Of a stretch of DNA of 64,000 nt, positions 35,228 to 47,800 are shown in pieces. This stretch comes from Mactra quadrangularis. Its lineage: Eukaryota > Mollusca > Bivalvia > Venerida > Mactridae. The notes below the pieces were generated by a model. It worked only from the letters and a program-made list of their open reading frames with translations. It did not search any database and was not told where the DNA came from. Location: the NCBI GenBank assembly GCA_025267735.1, contig CM046304.1, positions 27,965,381 through 28,029,380 on the forward strand, read 5' to 3'. Positions within the stretch are counted from its first letter, which is position 1. Each line of letters starts with the position of its first letter. A program made the translations under genes and the position numbers.

Positions 35228-35484
35228 TGCAATTTGTCATAAGCCGAACAATTAAGCATTATGTTAAGTGTTATTGAAGAAATGGATTCAATTTTAGGCT
35301 TGAATTTTTTTATGAAATAGATCATAATCATAAAACAGCAATGAAACAGACATTAGCAGGGTCTTCCTGTTAATATGTATGTGATACATATGAGTTAAAA
35401 AGTACATGACAATTTTTTTATGAAATCTGGAACCATCTACAATTTCAAAAGTGTGTTTGGACCAAGGTCAGAGCTACATGTAGT

Positions 35485-38307
35485 ATGAAAAAACTGAAAG
35501 ATGTTCAGAAACAATTATTGAAGTCCAATAAGATGCTCATGAGTAGATTGTCAGCAAAAAACGCCGAGCTGAAAAGATTGCGGTCTAAACTTGCTTATGA
35601 AGTGACCTCAAAATTTGATAAAATAAATAAATTGAAATCTAAATCTATTGAAATAGAAACTCTGCAAACTGAAATAGAACAAAGTCAACTTGATAAAAAT
35701 GAGCTGCATTTGCATTCCAAAGAATTGGAAGATCAAGTTAAAGAGACACTACAAGAGAATGATTGGTTGAGAGGTATGATAGACACAAACATTATTACTT
35801 TTGATGAAAAGTCCAAAAAATACACCAGTGACTTGCAGCAGTGTGTGTTCCAATTATTAAATTATAATGTATCTTTTAGCAATGTGTCACCTGTGATCGA
35901 AAGCGTTCTTACTCTTGCAAAAAGAAAACCCAACAAGCTACCATGTAAATCAACTATAAATAACATGAATATCCAGAAATTAGCCTTATCTAAAAAACAT
36001 AGGGGAGCAATTAACATCAGAACCAAATTTATGTTTGCTTAGTGATGAGACTAGCAAATTCGGTAAAAAATATGAAGGGATGCATGTTACAGACAGCAGC
36101 GGAAATTATTGGGTTTTAGGTTTACGCGAAATGACTACAAAGGCAGGAAAAGATGTCCTTAAGTGTCTCTTAAACATTTTACACGATATTGACTCAACAA
36201 GTAACTGTTCTAACAACCTTGCCTCCAGAACTATATTGAAACATATTGTATCAACAATGTCGGATAGAGCAAGCACACAGTTGAAATTCAATGAACTTTT
36301 GGAAGATTTTAGAACTGAAGTATTCAAAGAAGAGTTAGGGGAACAGTGGGATGTAATGAGTGAAGATGAGCAAATGTCTATCAGTCATTTATGTAATTTC
36401 TTTTGTTCATTGCATGCACTAGTGCATATGGCAGATACATGTTCAAAATCCCTTGTTGAAATTGACTCCACTTCGTTTGATGAAGTTCCAATCCTTGAAA
36501 AGTCTTTCAAAAAAGCTAATGAAAGTGGGTCTGTAAGACTGGTGCGCACCTGTTGCAAGGCATTTGCTAAGGGTGCAGATGATAAAAGTGGACAGTTCCA
36601 GCAATTTTCAACATTTGTTCAAGGGATGTTAAAAGAAAATGGAATGAACAGCTTACCTCTTGAACGATTTCGAGGTAATAGGTTTAATATATTGTTTCGT
36701 AATGCGGGGGCAGTATTCTTTTTGAAAGAAGAAATAAAAAACTTACTTGACCTGGACTCCTCTAATAGACTGTTAGCGGCAGTGAAATTTGACATGAATA
36801 TTCCAGAATATCTTGCTGGTTGTAAAGCGCTAGGTCTAATTAGTGAGCTTATTACTGTACCATTGTGGGTAATGATAGAAAATGAAAACATTCATATAAT
36901 GGAATCAGGAACTATGTACCAAGAACTTGTCCAGTATATGGAGAATTAAGTGGAGAACCTTGATGCATTCGTTAAAGGGAGATATACTCTAAGCTTCTGT
37001 AACGAAGGTAGTTTAAACCAATCCCCTATATTCAAATCACTAATCGCTGACTGGGAGCATGATCCATTGGTGTTGATATGTCTTCAAGCTCTATTGCCTG
37101 CATTATGCCAGCTATGCAAGAGACTGTTCAGAGACTTTCTTCCAGGTGGTATGTGGCGAGATAACAATGAAAACACAATATTAAAGACATCTGGAGTGCC
37201 AAAACACAACAAATTTAGTGAATCAATTTTTGGTCACCTGGACAGTCTTATCAGAGAAAAACCCAATACATCACAGATTGCCATGGAAGCCAATATAATG
37301 TTTATACACAACAAAACAATGAGTTGGTTGAGAAGTAAATCTGACAATGAACGTGACAAGCTACTTTCTGAAGCAAGAAGGGACGTTATATCATTGAGAC
37401 AAGCCTCCAAAATACGACGAAGACAAATAGAACTAGAACAGCGCCAATTACTGGAAGAAAAGTTAAAGAAAGCCAAAGATTTGGAACAATCAAGAATAGC
37501 AAAGAAAGAAAAATTAACTGATGATATTCAAATGTGGGGTTTATGGCAGACAGAAGAAGAGGTAGATTCAGCATTGAAAAGAATAAAAAATAAAACTGAT
37601 AAAGTGAAAGCTTTGAAGAGTCAGCTTAAATTCAGACAAATGGTGTTAAAACAAAAGACTGATGATAAATCTGTGTATAAAGTCAGTAAAAATGAAAGTA
37701 ATAAATCTAAACCACTAACAGTTGATGAATTAAAAACTAATGTAAAATTCTTAGTAAGAAATGTATTTAACAACACTGGGGTTGGTCTGGATAGAAACCA
37801 AGATGATCAGACTGTATTGATTGTTGGACAAAAAGTTCAGCCATGCTTTCCATGAAAACGAAATACTTACCTGGTACACTGGACAAGTTGTTTCACAAGT
37901 AATTTCTCATTAATATTCTCAAAAAGATTTAACTCACTATAAAAAGATCTCCTTGTGTTCTGTTGTTATAAATATCTTACAATGCACTACAAAATCCCAT
38001 TTGAAAACTTCATGATTAGTTGCAATGTTCCTACTAACCCTTACTCTTGTCACTATTTATCTTAATTAAAAATCTTTTTAAGGCTAAAAGTTCAATGAAA
38101 AAAGTGTGTACTTTTGTTTTAGAAAATGTGTTATTTAGATTATATACTTATAGAGCTGGAGAAAAAAATCATTAGCTTTAATAAATATTTAATAAATATT
38201 GTTTTTATTTACAGGTCCCAGGCTTTCCAAACTGGTATAATGTTAAATATTCAGGGGATCGAGCCATCTACACCTATGAGTTGATGATTATTAACGTGGA
38301 GATTTGA
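35485..38307 (+). pseudogene. Transposase-like gene with two frameshifts and one stop
   Basis: Part 1 (35485-36005) is a coiled coil, then DTNIITFDEKSKKYTSDLQQ and LTLAKRKPNKLPCKSTINN. A frameshift at the GGGG run 36002-36005 moves to frame 2 (36006-36946), which opens with LTSEPNLCLLSDETSKFGKK and holds ISHLCNFFCSLHALVHMA, SLPLERFRGNRFNILFRNAG and AGCKALGLISELITVPLW. TAA at 36947 interrupts it, but the same frame resumes (36950-37840) with DPLVLICLQALLPALCQLCK, PGGMWRDN, VPKHNKFSESIFGHLD and a basic coiled coil including MWGLWQTEEEV. A one-base excess near 37845 leads to WYTGQVVSQ, donor at 37899, then exon 38215-38307 (VPGFPNWYNVKYSGDRAIYT). I know this architecture, by memory, only from uncharacterised animal proteins; it looks like an integrase-like or transposase-derived gene. 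Three lesions make this copy dead unless the assembly is wrong. Confidence 0.75.
38215..38307 (+). CDS. Terminal exon of the transposase-like gene
   Basis: Acceptor TTTTTATTTACAG, then 30 codons in phase 0 (VPGFPNWYNVKYSGDRAIYT, then YELMIINVEI) and TGA. It completes a second small barrel with the segment before the intron (W-Y-T-G-Q-V-V-S-Q then W-Y-N-V-x-Y). The phase fits the donor at 37899. Confidence 0.65.
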   Translation, partial: VPGFPNWYNVKYSGDRAIYTYELMIINVEI

Positions 38308-39893
38308 AATTACTAGTATGAATTGTAAGAAGTAAAATGTAACTACACAATTATTTCCTTTTCTTTTTTTGCCCTTATGAATAATTTTGGACCACAATGT
38401 GTTGTACATTTATGTTGGTAAGTAAACCAGCTCGTATCAAATCAAATTTTAGTCCATTAGGGTTTTCAGCCATAAGACTTGAGATTGAGGTTATTATGGT
38501 GAAGGTTAGAGACCTTATTATTTCAATTACTAGAGAATAGTTGGTATTCAGCTTCAAACTAGACTAGAATAATAATTTATGTATGTGTGTGTATCTATAT
38601 AATACGTCTTCCAGGGACGCCAATTACTTTCCGGGGACAAAGGCGTTATATGTTTTATATTAAACACCTTGTTGAAATATTTTTCAAATAACTGCACTGA
38701 TTTGTTTCATGAATATCTAAGGTATTAATATCACATTAATGACACTGAAAAACAAAAAAAAATCAGTTCATATAAGGTTTTAAAAATGCATAATACAGTA
38801 GTTTTGAAGAACTACAAATTTTGACAGACAATTTTTAAAAAACACGAATTTATAAAAAATCATAAAAAATCACATTTTTATCTTAATTAAAAACAAATTG
38901 TATTTTTGAGTTCACCAAAGACTTCTCTTTGAAAATATGTATAGGTATCATGTAAAAAGAAAAAATGAAATACAGTAAAGTTCCGCTAATAAGACCACCT
39001 GGCGGTCATACAGAAAGTGGTCTTAATAGCGAGTCGGTCTTAATAGCGAACCCACCTATTTATATATTGAGTATAACAGTTAGGTATCAAAAATTATTAA
39101 CGTTGCCAGTGACTATTCATATAGTTAAAATGTCTTGTTAATGGTTACAATGTACAAATAGAAAGTAAGAATACTCATGCTATTTTTTCCAAACATCTGC
39201 ATTTAACTTATTAATTTTAGACACTGTTTAAATCACAGTCCTTTCAAGGGCAGATCCAGAATTTGTTTCTAAGGGGGGAAGGTTCTTAACTTTTTCTTGG
39301 GGGTCGAACCACAACCACATTATACACTTTCTGCAGAATAATGCTATTTGCTTAAACACTGTTATTAATCTCTCAGACGAAATAAAACCATTATCTTTTT
39401 GTGTAATATCAACATTATTGTCATTAAATACAGTTTCACGTCAATCAGTAATGTTTTCTGTTTCACTGTGAATGTCATAAGTTGTCTTGTTTACGCTAAT
39501 AATGACATCTTTCACTAAAACATTGAATTTATCAAATACATTGGAACTAATTCGACCGCAAACAATAAGAACATTTTTGTGTTTTAACATAAAGAGGCAG
39601 AAGTGTGGTGTCTGTTTAAAGGGAGAAAACCGGAAAAATATGAACATTATTCTCAAACTATGATTTATAAGCAAAAAAAGTTTCTTGAATTAAACAAAGC
39701 AAATCATATTACTGCATTATAAGAAATAACTTTTGATTTGCGTAAGATATTATCGTTTGCCATTTTCCTTGTCATATTTAACTACATTAAAATTTTCACA
39801 ACAGTCTTCACCGGCGTCTTAATACTCACTTTAGAAGCACACACATTTTGACAAATGTATCAACATTAATATATCAGAGTTGCACATTAATCA
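38308..39893. other. Gene-free stretch
   Basis: AT-rich. Contains a pogo-like terminal repeat at 38971 and poly-A/T runs near 38750-38900. No supported exon. Confidence 0.4.
38971..39052. mobile_element. Tc1/pogo-like terminal repeat fragment
   Basis: TACAGTAAAGTTCCGCTAAT followed by AAGACCACCTGGCGGTC and two copies of GGTCTTAATAGCGA resembles, from memory, the terminal and subterminal repeats of pogo/Tigger-type transposons. No matching right end was found nearby, so it is a truncated end. Confidence 0.45.
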
Positions 39894-40211
39894 TTGAAAT
39901 TTATGTTAGTAGATTCTGATTTGACGTTTGTTGAAGGTGATGACAAAACAATTTTTACTAATCAGTCAGTTCTCAGTGGTGGTCATTCAAAACTATTTCA
40001 ACGACTATTAAGATGTAACAGCATGGCCTTTAAAGTTGACGATATAATTCCTGACGCCCTATTGAGCGTACTATTCTCTCTGCTTTATACCGACTCGGCA
40101 TCTGCGCCGCTTAACACAATATCGTTTATACATCAAAGGGTACTTCTATCAATACGCGATTGTATACAACACCAAAGGATATTACATTTATCGCGTTCGC
40201 TGAGAAAATGA
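39894..40211 (+). pseudogene. BTB/POZ-like fragment
   Basis: The frame reads FVEGDDKTIFTNQSVLSGGH, then SKLFQRLL, then FKVDDIIPDALLSVLFSLLY with TDSASAPLNT. The order K-T-x-F-x-x-x-x-x-V-L-x-x-x-S-x-x-F, then D-I-x-P-x-A-x-x-x-L-(F/L)-x-x-x-Y-T-D is a BTB/POZ pattern. After about residue 80 the similarity fades and the frame ends. No clean splice sites frame it. Likely a decayed copy of a BTB gene. Confidence 0.45.
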
Positions 40212-40830
40212 CTATATTCATTTGTATAAAAGATATGATTTGCAAAAGCGAACGTGTTCAACAATCATTGATTTTTTCAAACCACTCTAGTTTTGAATTA
40301 ATCCTTGTTTATATATTTCTAAATCTAATTCAATCTCAATCAGATATAATATAAAAGTAAATTAGCGATTAAGAAAGATGCATTTTTTTAAATATAGTTT
40401 AAGAAGAACTTAATATAATATTTTTTAAACAATTAGTAAACATAGAAGCGATAATATTGTTTCAATGTGAACAGATTTAATTGGATGGTCTTTGTCAATA
40501 GCTCTGCTAAACATTATGACATTAAAAGGTGTTCCTAGTAGATAGATCAGCATTCTAATACTGTTACCACATAATATTGTTGATTTGAGTCGGTTATTTT
40601 GCTACAATGAACTTTAACATGTGGAATGCTTTTGCGCATACATGACAATAAGAATATCTATATCGAAAACAATTCTGATGATTAACCATGTGTTGAGGTA
40701 AAGAAAGTCGCACATTAAACTTTTGGGGTTTCATTTTGTCTGTATATGCATCTACAGAACACAGTAAAATGTAAAGAAAAAGCATTCCAATGTTTTTGTT
40801 TAAACCCGATCATAATTTTATTTCGGGTAG

Positions 40831-41271
40831 AATATTAGAATACAAAGCAATGGTAGAAAAGTTGGTGATTCTGATGTTGACAAAGTTGGAATATCGTGCG
40901 TTACTGAAGAAAACTTTGACATCATTCAGTACGATACCTTATTTATACTGGGTGCGTCTGATCGTCTAAGAAAAGCAATGCAAATGATGGAAAAGGAAAT
41001 TTATTTATATTCTGACTGACAGCCTAATGATTTCCATAATTCTATAATTGAGAACATAACTGTCTTGTCAGACAAATAACTCTGGGCCAAAATCTCATCT
41101 TTTTGCCAATTTCTAACGGTAAAAGCAGTGGAGAAGAAAATTTCAGAAATTAAATCATCCACTTCGATGGACGTCGTCTCCGAGAATGAGGGTTCCACAA
41201 GAAATTATGGCATAAAACCAGTATTTCAAACAAATTCTCATACATTATACGAAGCTGCAATTTTTGGATAA
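40831..41271 (+). pseudogene. Decayed coding segment with two in-frame stops
   Basis: One frame stays coding-like for about 145 codons: VGISCVTEENFDIIQYDTLF, ILGASDRLRKAMQMMEKEIY, stop TGA at 41017, NSIIENITVLSDK, stop TAA at 41077, then LWAKISSFCQFLTVKAVEKK and ISEIKSSTSMDVVSENEGST to TAA at 41269. Charged, helix-like sequence across both stops suggests a dead exon. It may belong with the BTB-like fragment 600 bases upstream. Family not recognised. Confidence 0.35.
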
Positions 41272-44200
41272 AAGGTATCTCTGTCGCATCCTCCTTTGCC
41301 ATAATGAGCACAGACGCATAAATTATATTATATTAGTTTTTGTCAAAACAATTATAAAGATCTAAAATATGTTTCTAAAATACTGTTGTCAATAGGACAA
41401 ATTTGAGATATCAAGTCCTCTCAATAAGCCAAAAAGACAACATCAATGTTTTGTAGTGACACGAACATAACCATAAAATTACCACGTACATTAAAACATA
41501 ATAATTGGTGCAACAGTTTCACGTTGGCAATATTTTGGTTTTCTTATGTTTTGTCTACCCATGAGACCTTGGAAATGAATGTTTCATATACACAACATTG
41601 CCTTTAATACTCGCATTAAAGCTAAAATAGAAGATGTAATATGTACTGTAAAATAATTAATTAATTGTAGTGTAAAATTGTTTAATGGTTTAAGATAGTA
41701 GTTTAAGTTTTTTAGTAATAACTGACATAAATCCTGAAAAAAAAACACGAAACTATGTAGCAACACTAATCACAATAAATGGTCACTAACGGTGTACGAA
41801 AACAAAAACCAATCTCCTTGAAGTTTACAGAAAAGTTCATTAACCGCGATGATGATAACGTGCATTGCATCGAAATAATTATTGTTTCCCGCTCGCGAAT
41901 TACACTTGCCGTAAACTCAGTAAACTCATAGACATAAGGAGACAGTGGAATCTGCAGCAATGTGTCATCTTTTTATGTTTTTGTCGATCAGTTCTGGAAC
42001 TTGTAAAACTTCATTTCTTGATACAGGGACATTTTCGGTACATATGTAATGTTTATAAAAGCGAATGAACTCGTGCTAAATTTATTTACTCTTTGTCTTT
42101 TAAACCTTTTAACAAAAACTACAACTCATACTGATTTTTTTAGCACAGCAAACTCATCAAAGACTGTCATATCATTTACAAAAATATGTTGCTTTGCGGA
42201 ATAAACTGTTATGGTACAATGTGATGTATACCTTTTAGACATATCATAATAAATGTACATGTATATGTTTTGACAATGCCAGACGATAAACTATGCACAG
42301 AAACGAATATGTTTTTATACAACTTGAATCATGGTTGTTTCACAAACATTCCCATGAACAGTATCATTTTCCCGCTATAAGGACAAAAATAGGACCATAT
42401 TCCTGAATAGTGGATTATGTCGTTCTTAAACTTCAAAATTGTTGCCTTACCTACTAGCGACAGTAACATTGTTTTGTCTAAAGACACTTTGAAAGGCTTT
42501 TACTCAAGTCATGGTTTTAGTTGGTTTATTCCATTTTGATCAAAACTTTTAGATCGAATTAAAAATCTTTTATTTTCTATTCTTTTTAAATGAAGTTAAA
42601 GAATATATCTTTTGATTTTGTATTTGAATATGACATAATTAAATTGTAATGAATTAAATAATATTCATTTTTTTTGATATTTTAGAATAAACCTCTCCCA
42701 CTTATTGCAACATCGCCTGTACTTTTATCTTCATTCTTATGCCCTTGATCATTTCATGATAGATTTCATTTCAGTAATATAGTATGTAGTACTTCTGTCT
42801 ATCATTCAAATAAATCATGTTAAACCTATGAAAATCTACCTGTGTGTGACAGACCTTCAACAATACGCGTCCTTACATTTTATTCAATGAATATAGTTAT
42901 AACAATTAGCCCTCTAACAATACCATGAATTGTAAACCTTGCCGTATGCGTACAAATTGTGATTACGACTTGTAGTAAATTCTTTGGCTCTTGTTTCATT
43001 TTGGAGGGATGCCAGAACTATCAATAGATTTAACAGGAAAACATATACCAAGCTTTAACCGACTTATGTCTATTCATTTCAACTGTTTCATTTTCCTATT
43101 ATCTGTCAATCGATCTCCAAGCTTTGAATTCTGTTCTTGCTGTTGTTTTATTACTTTATTACTAGTAAATATAAGTGAAAGCACATTTAACTTAACAAAC
43201 TTTGATAATGAAATTGTTTTTATAACAATGCGCGTATGGCTATGAAAAGTAATACGTATCATAGTTTGCGGAAATAGGTGTTTAGGTCGCACAAGAAAAT
43301 CAGGTTTCAGGGATTGATAATGGTAAAAATTAAACAAAGAAAATCAAAATTCAAACTATGTGGTTTTATGAGAAGTACATGCAAAATGTGGGACGTCCGT
43401 TTAGTCGTTCAGAAACTCGTTTACATGTATATGGGGAAATTAATTAAATGAACTTTTTACATGTCAGCGTCAAATCACTTGTTTGACCAATGTATGGTCC
43501 TTAGAAATACTTGATGTTTCCTAGGACAACGAATGTGTTTATGAAAGGCTTTTTACCTTTCATTAAACAAATTGAATTGGAAGTGAATAAAGCGATCGGA
43601 ACTATTTCGTTTCCAATAGAAACGACGTCGTTTAGTATTTATTACAATCTAAGGGTCTCCTAGTATAACACTTGACTCAGTATGAAGACTAATGGCCGTT
43701 GACGTTCCTCTTGCAATAGCGTTATTTTCTGACGAATGGCCAAAGAAGTGGGCTACTTCAATATCTTAACATATGGCAAGATTTGACTCTATAGCTCGTT
43801 CTTAAGAGATCTAAGGGTGCATTTAAAGACGATGAAGTCATTATAAGGATTGTTACATGCTATCTATCAATTCGTGGCTCATTCCAATTCGTGGCTCATT
43901 CTACAAATTGCATAGCAAACAAAGTGTAGAGGGTTTACAAACAGAAGGACATGGTCCTGTCATGTTAACGGCATAAAAGTAAACAATAATGCGGTAGAAA
44001 TATTAACACAATTATTTGATTATATTGTCAATGAGGTTCATGAAATAATTGATAAATGCGGTATGAAATGTTTTGTGTCATATACATTTTGTGTTTGCTG
44101 GTTAAGCAAAACTAAAAAGAATAAAAATACCAGTTTTGCAGCTATCATTTTTTCTGAATTTTCCTGACGGTAGTAAGTGTCCAAGCATAAAACACTGTTG

Positions 44201-44385
44201 TTTTAAACAAAATAGGTATATATCAATATTGAAATTATAGATATGCAATATTTAAGTTGGTATTTTAGGTTCCTTGCATAAATTTCATTTTAGCCATGAT
44301 AAATGCATATTGTATTTTTTAAATATACAATGTAGCTACATGTATCTCTCAGTTTCTTTACATTTCCTACTTTAGAAAGTTTTAC
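41272..44385. other. Gene-free stretch
   Basis: AT-rich. Short frames at 41766-42068 and 42991-43337 have no domain signature. A 17-bp doublet CAATTCGTGGCTCATTC occurs head to tail at about 43868-43901. Confidence 0.4.
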
Positions 44386-44774
44386 CTTACAAGCTGTCTC
44401 AAGTTGTTTGACTTCATTTCTTAAAGAAGAACTTTCACCGGCAAGATCCGAGTTAACTTTCACTAAATTTTCCACTTTTTGCTGAAGATGTACTACATTT
44501 TCAGATTTTTCAATTCCCTTTTTACGTGGCTCTTCCAAAGCTTTTGGAAAGGATACAACAGAAGACATAAAATTTTCATATGAATTATTGCGCTTTTTAC
44601 TTTTAAGTAAAGTTTTATGTTTGTTATATAATCGTCGACAGAAAGACAAATATAACTTTAAATTCTTTGAATCACTTTCATTAGCTAGTTCCATTAACCA
44701 CTTGCTGCAATCTTGAAGTCCACATTCATTGAATTTCTTTATTACATCAGAATTAAGTCTTAATAAGAAGAGAA
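44386..44774 (-). CDS. Coiled-coil exon, minus strand
   Basis: The minus-strand frame reads NSDVIKKFNECGLQDCSKWL, then ATG at 44694 (MELANESDSKNLKLYLSFCR), a basic stretch, and a coiled coil (KSENVVHLQQKVENLVKVNS, then LAGESSSLRNEVKQLETACK). It ends at a strong donor AAG|GTAAAAC (44385). The 5' limit is either 44758 (acceptor TTCTTATTAAG) or 44774; only 44774 keeps phase with the exon at 46457-46543. The coiled coil recalls the N-terminal part of the transposase-like gene at 35.5 kb, so this could be the 5' part of a related gene whose remainder is missing. Confidence 0.5.
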
Positions 44775-45299
44775 CTCATTTTTAATTAATGTGTATTGTC
44801 AGTAAAAAAGAAGTAACGTAATTAATGCAGGTATTTTTCAATGGAAAAGTTTTCTAAGCAGTTGAATGCATGGGGTTAGGGTGGTACTGGTAGACAGATT
44901 AGTTTGAATTTCTTTGCAAACCTACAACATATGATAGCATACAAAGCACATAGAATAACTACACTACAAAGCAAGTGATTATAAACACCAGGGCTGAACA
45001 TAGAAAGCTTAACCCCCCTCCCGAACAATGACAAAATGGAGTGGTTTGTAGCCAAATTTGAACTCCATCACAATTTTATGACGTTATGCATATCAGAATT
45101 TTTATGTACACCCATTCAAAAGAATTATCACCCCCTGCTACAATTATGTAAAGATTAAGAGAAAATGTTAATCAAATATATTTGAATCCAATGCCTTCAT
45201 CAGATATTTGGAAACCATAATACCAACGAAAATGGATTGACTGTCAATTTATAAAGGGGTGAATTGCATATCTCAAACCATGCTTACCATGGTGCTTAT

Positions 45300-46440
45300 T
45301 TTATATTGATATACAGCACCCACCAAAAGTTTGGAGACATTTTCATTTTGTAAGCCTTCTGCATATGTTGTATGAAATAATAATAAGCGACTTTAGTCAG
45401 TTATTTCCCCTTGTATACTCTTCAAAATAGGTAGGTCTAATTAGTTGGATTACTCGGATTTTACCCTTACTTTTCATTGTTAATTTGCCAAATTTAGTCT
45501 TAAATAAATTTTTTGTTTATCATCTAATTTGTTTGAAATTCAAGCTAAAAAAAATTAAGTTAAAGAACTATCTAAATTCCATCACTTCTGTTAATATCTT
45601 CATTAACAAGAAAGATATTAGATGAAATATTTTGTTACCCTTACATAGGAATTCAATGATAAAATCCGAGGATTCCAACTGCAAGGACCTACTTACCAAT
45701 TGGATAGCTTCAGATTTTATCAGGGAAAGATAACTGACTAAAGTCCCTAATTACTATTTATTTTCAAATGCTTTTAGTTTTTACTTATTTTTAGACTAAA
45801 ATCTAGCTTAAAATCTATGTAATAGAAAAGAATTACATTGAATTTGTTTTACCAAAAGCAATCAATGAAATTAACATTTTATTACATTTCCTTTGTCTCT
45901 ACACTTTTGAATGGTACTGTATTCATGAAGCATGCAATTTATTAGAGGCTGTTAGGATACAATTAGCAGGTTAGTAAATCAATGGGTAGACTTGATTTGC
46001 CTTCTTTGTTTATGCGACAGCATAAAGAAGTTTCTTTATAATATATAAGTTATATTGTTAAATATAAATCTAGAGTTATGGCATGTAAGGTAAGTGAAAC
46101 AAAACATTAGTTTGCAATAATCCAATGTAAGTATTTAATTTTTGTAATAATGGTTCAGGTATTTGCCTATGTTGTCTTGGCAAATCAAGTTGACCCATTA
46201 ATATAAAATTAAAACAAAATGTCAAATGAAAAATAAGCAGGAACAAGGGCAGGTAAGTTACAAATTTACAATTTTGAATTAATGTTTTCAGCATGAATAA
46301 TCAGTTATTTTAGTACAGGTTACATTTTACAAGCAAGCTAATCCACTAAAGCAAACACATAATTTGTAAATAATTACAAATTAGCATACATTAATTGATA
46401 AGGGAGTTTAAAATGCTTCTACATTCTGATTTTCAATTGT
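45300..46440. other. Gene-free stretch (intron of the minus-strand gene?)
   Basis: Carries a Tc1/mariner-like MITE end at 45313 (CACCCACCAAAAGTTTGGAG) and AT-rich filler. A 72-codon minus frame at 46076-46294 is hydrophobic but unsupported. Confidence 0.35.
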
Positions 46441-46456
46441 TTGCATTAGCCATTAC

Positions 46457-46543
46457 CTGACTGACTTTGTTTTGAACTGTCATCTGAGCCTGAGGCTAAC
46501 CAATTAATTCCACGTTGTATGGATTGTTGCTGACTGGGCTGGG
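46457..46543 (-). CDS. 87-nt exon, minus strand
   Basis: On the minus strand, acceptor TTTATCATTTTAG and donor CAG|GTAATG bound 87 nt. Only one frame is open: AQPSQQQSIQRGINWLASGS then DDSSKQSQS, a glutamine/serine-rich linker (phase 1-1). It joins in phase with the coiled-coil exon if that begins at 44774. No start codon is available in this exon. Confidence 0.5.
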
Positions 46544-46679
46544 CTAAAATGATAAAATTAATCGTAATCTAGAGTTTAGAAATCTTAAACCATTATCGTA
46601 CAAACACCTGATCTCGTTCCTCACCTGATTTCGGTCCTTTCATAAAAAAGTTGTTTACTTTGCTATTTTATTGCGTATG

Positions 46680-46770
46680 ACGTCATCAATTCGTGTGCAC
46701 AATGTCAAGTAAACAATCAACGCAACTACAACCGGCAAACGAGAATAATGCGCAAGAAACAGGTTTTTAG
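46680..46770 (+). promoter_or_regulatory. CpG-rich segment with a 22-codon mini-frame
   Basis: ATG at 46702 opens MSSKQSTQLQPANENNAQET, ending at TAG 46768, or continuing through a possible donor ACAG|GTTTTT. CpG content is higher than in the surroundings. It could be the first exon of a plus-strand gene or part of a promoter; not decidable. Confidence 0.2.
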
Positions 46771-47585
46771 AATGAAAATTTTGTGATGGTGAATATTTTT
46801 CAGTAAATCCTTATTACCTTTTTCTGCTCTGTCAGTACAATCCATTAAATATTGTTTAAAAGTATGTTATGATAAAAAAAGCACATGGCAGGTAGCCCTT
46901 GCTCATAAAGTCACGTGACAGTCATGTGGAAGCTAATTATGACGTCACAAAGAGCCAAATACGGTAGAAGTGCGAAATTAGGTCATCTATTTTTAGCCGC
47001 CATGACAGTTTTCAGAAAATGGTCGTGTTTTTTTTGGAAGAATTTGGATTTGTTTTAAATATAAAATATCAGCAAGTATATGATAAACAAATGGAATATA
47101 GATTAAAAGGTTCGTTTTCAATGTATTTTTCTGAAAGTATTGTTGCATTAATTAGAAATGGTTCATTGAGTCCTTAGAGGTGCGAGAACCCGTGTGTCCA
47201 CCATAAGTTTAACTTTAACTAGTTTAAGTGAAATAAAAAAGAAAGTTTAGTTAGATCAGTGCCAACACATTCGGTGCCGGTGGTCGTGAATTATAATAGC
47301 CTTTTCAGTGAAACAATAAGTGAACTTTGTAAGGCCTATTCTGCATGAATACCCACATGCAAGGTTAAATGCAACATTGCCGTGGAAATGCCAGTTAGTT
47401 ATGTATCTAAGACTAAGACTAAGTAAATTGTGAGAACTTTGGCCTGGGCAGTCTCCTTCCTAGAATCATAAATATTAGCTTATATTCTCTGAATTTGACT
47501 GTTATAAACTATGAATAATGTGGATAAATATCAATAGAATATGTTTAAATAAATTATTCTTACCAAAATATGAAGAAAATCTTAC

Positions 47586-47800
47586 TTGTTTAATAAGTTT
47601 TCAACGTCAAAAACCTGATCGTCTGATCACGGTGATGTAAACAAGGTCGCGAAAACCGATTACGAAGTTTGGTGCGCTTCGGATTTATTCGGCGACGATT
47701 GACACTGCAGGTGCGCAAAGATAGATAACTCTTAATGGAAGAGTATTTTCGCTACGTCATACGTAGGGTGGGGTTCTTTAAAGGGAAGTTCGCTGCAATG
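47586..47800 (-). promoter_or_regulatory. Probable 5' non-coding exon and promoter, minus strand
   Basis: On the minus strand a CpG-rich block (GACGTAGCGAAAA, CGTCGCCGAATAAATCCGAAGCG, CGGTTTTCGCGACC) ends at a good donor AACAA|GTAAGA. It contains no usable ATG in phase, so it would be a leader exon for the exons at 46457 and 44386. The upstream edge is unknown. Confidence 0.3.

Noticed and set aside
43074..43337. Overlapping frames on both strands near 43 kb
   Set aside because: Short, AT-driven, no domain or splice support.
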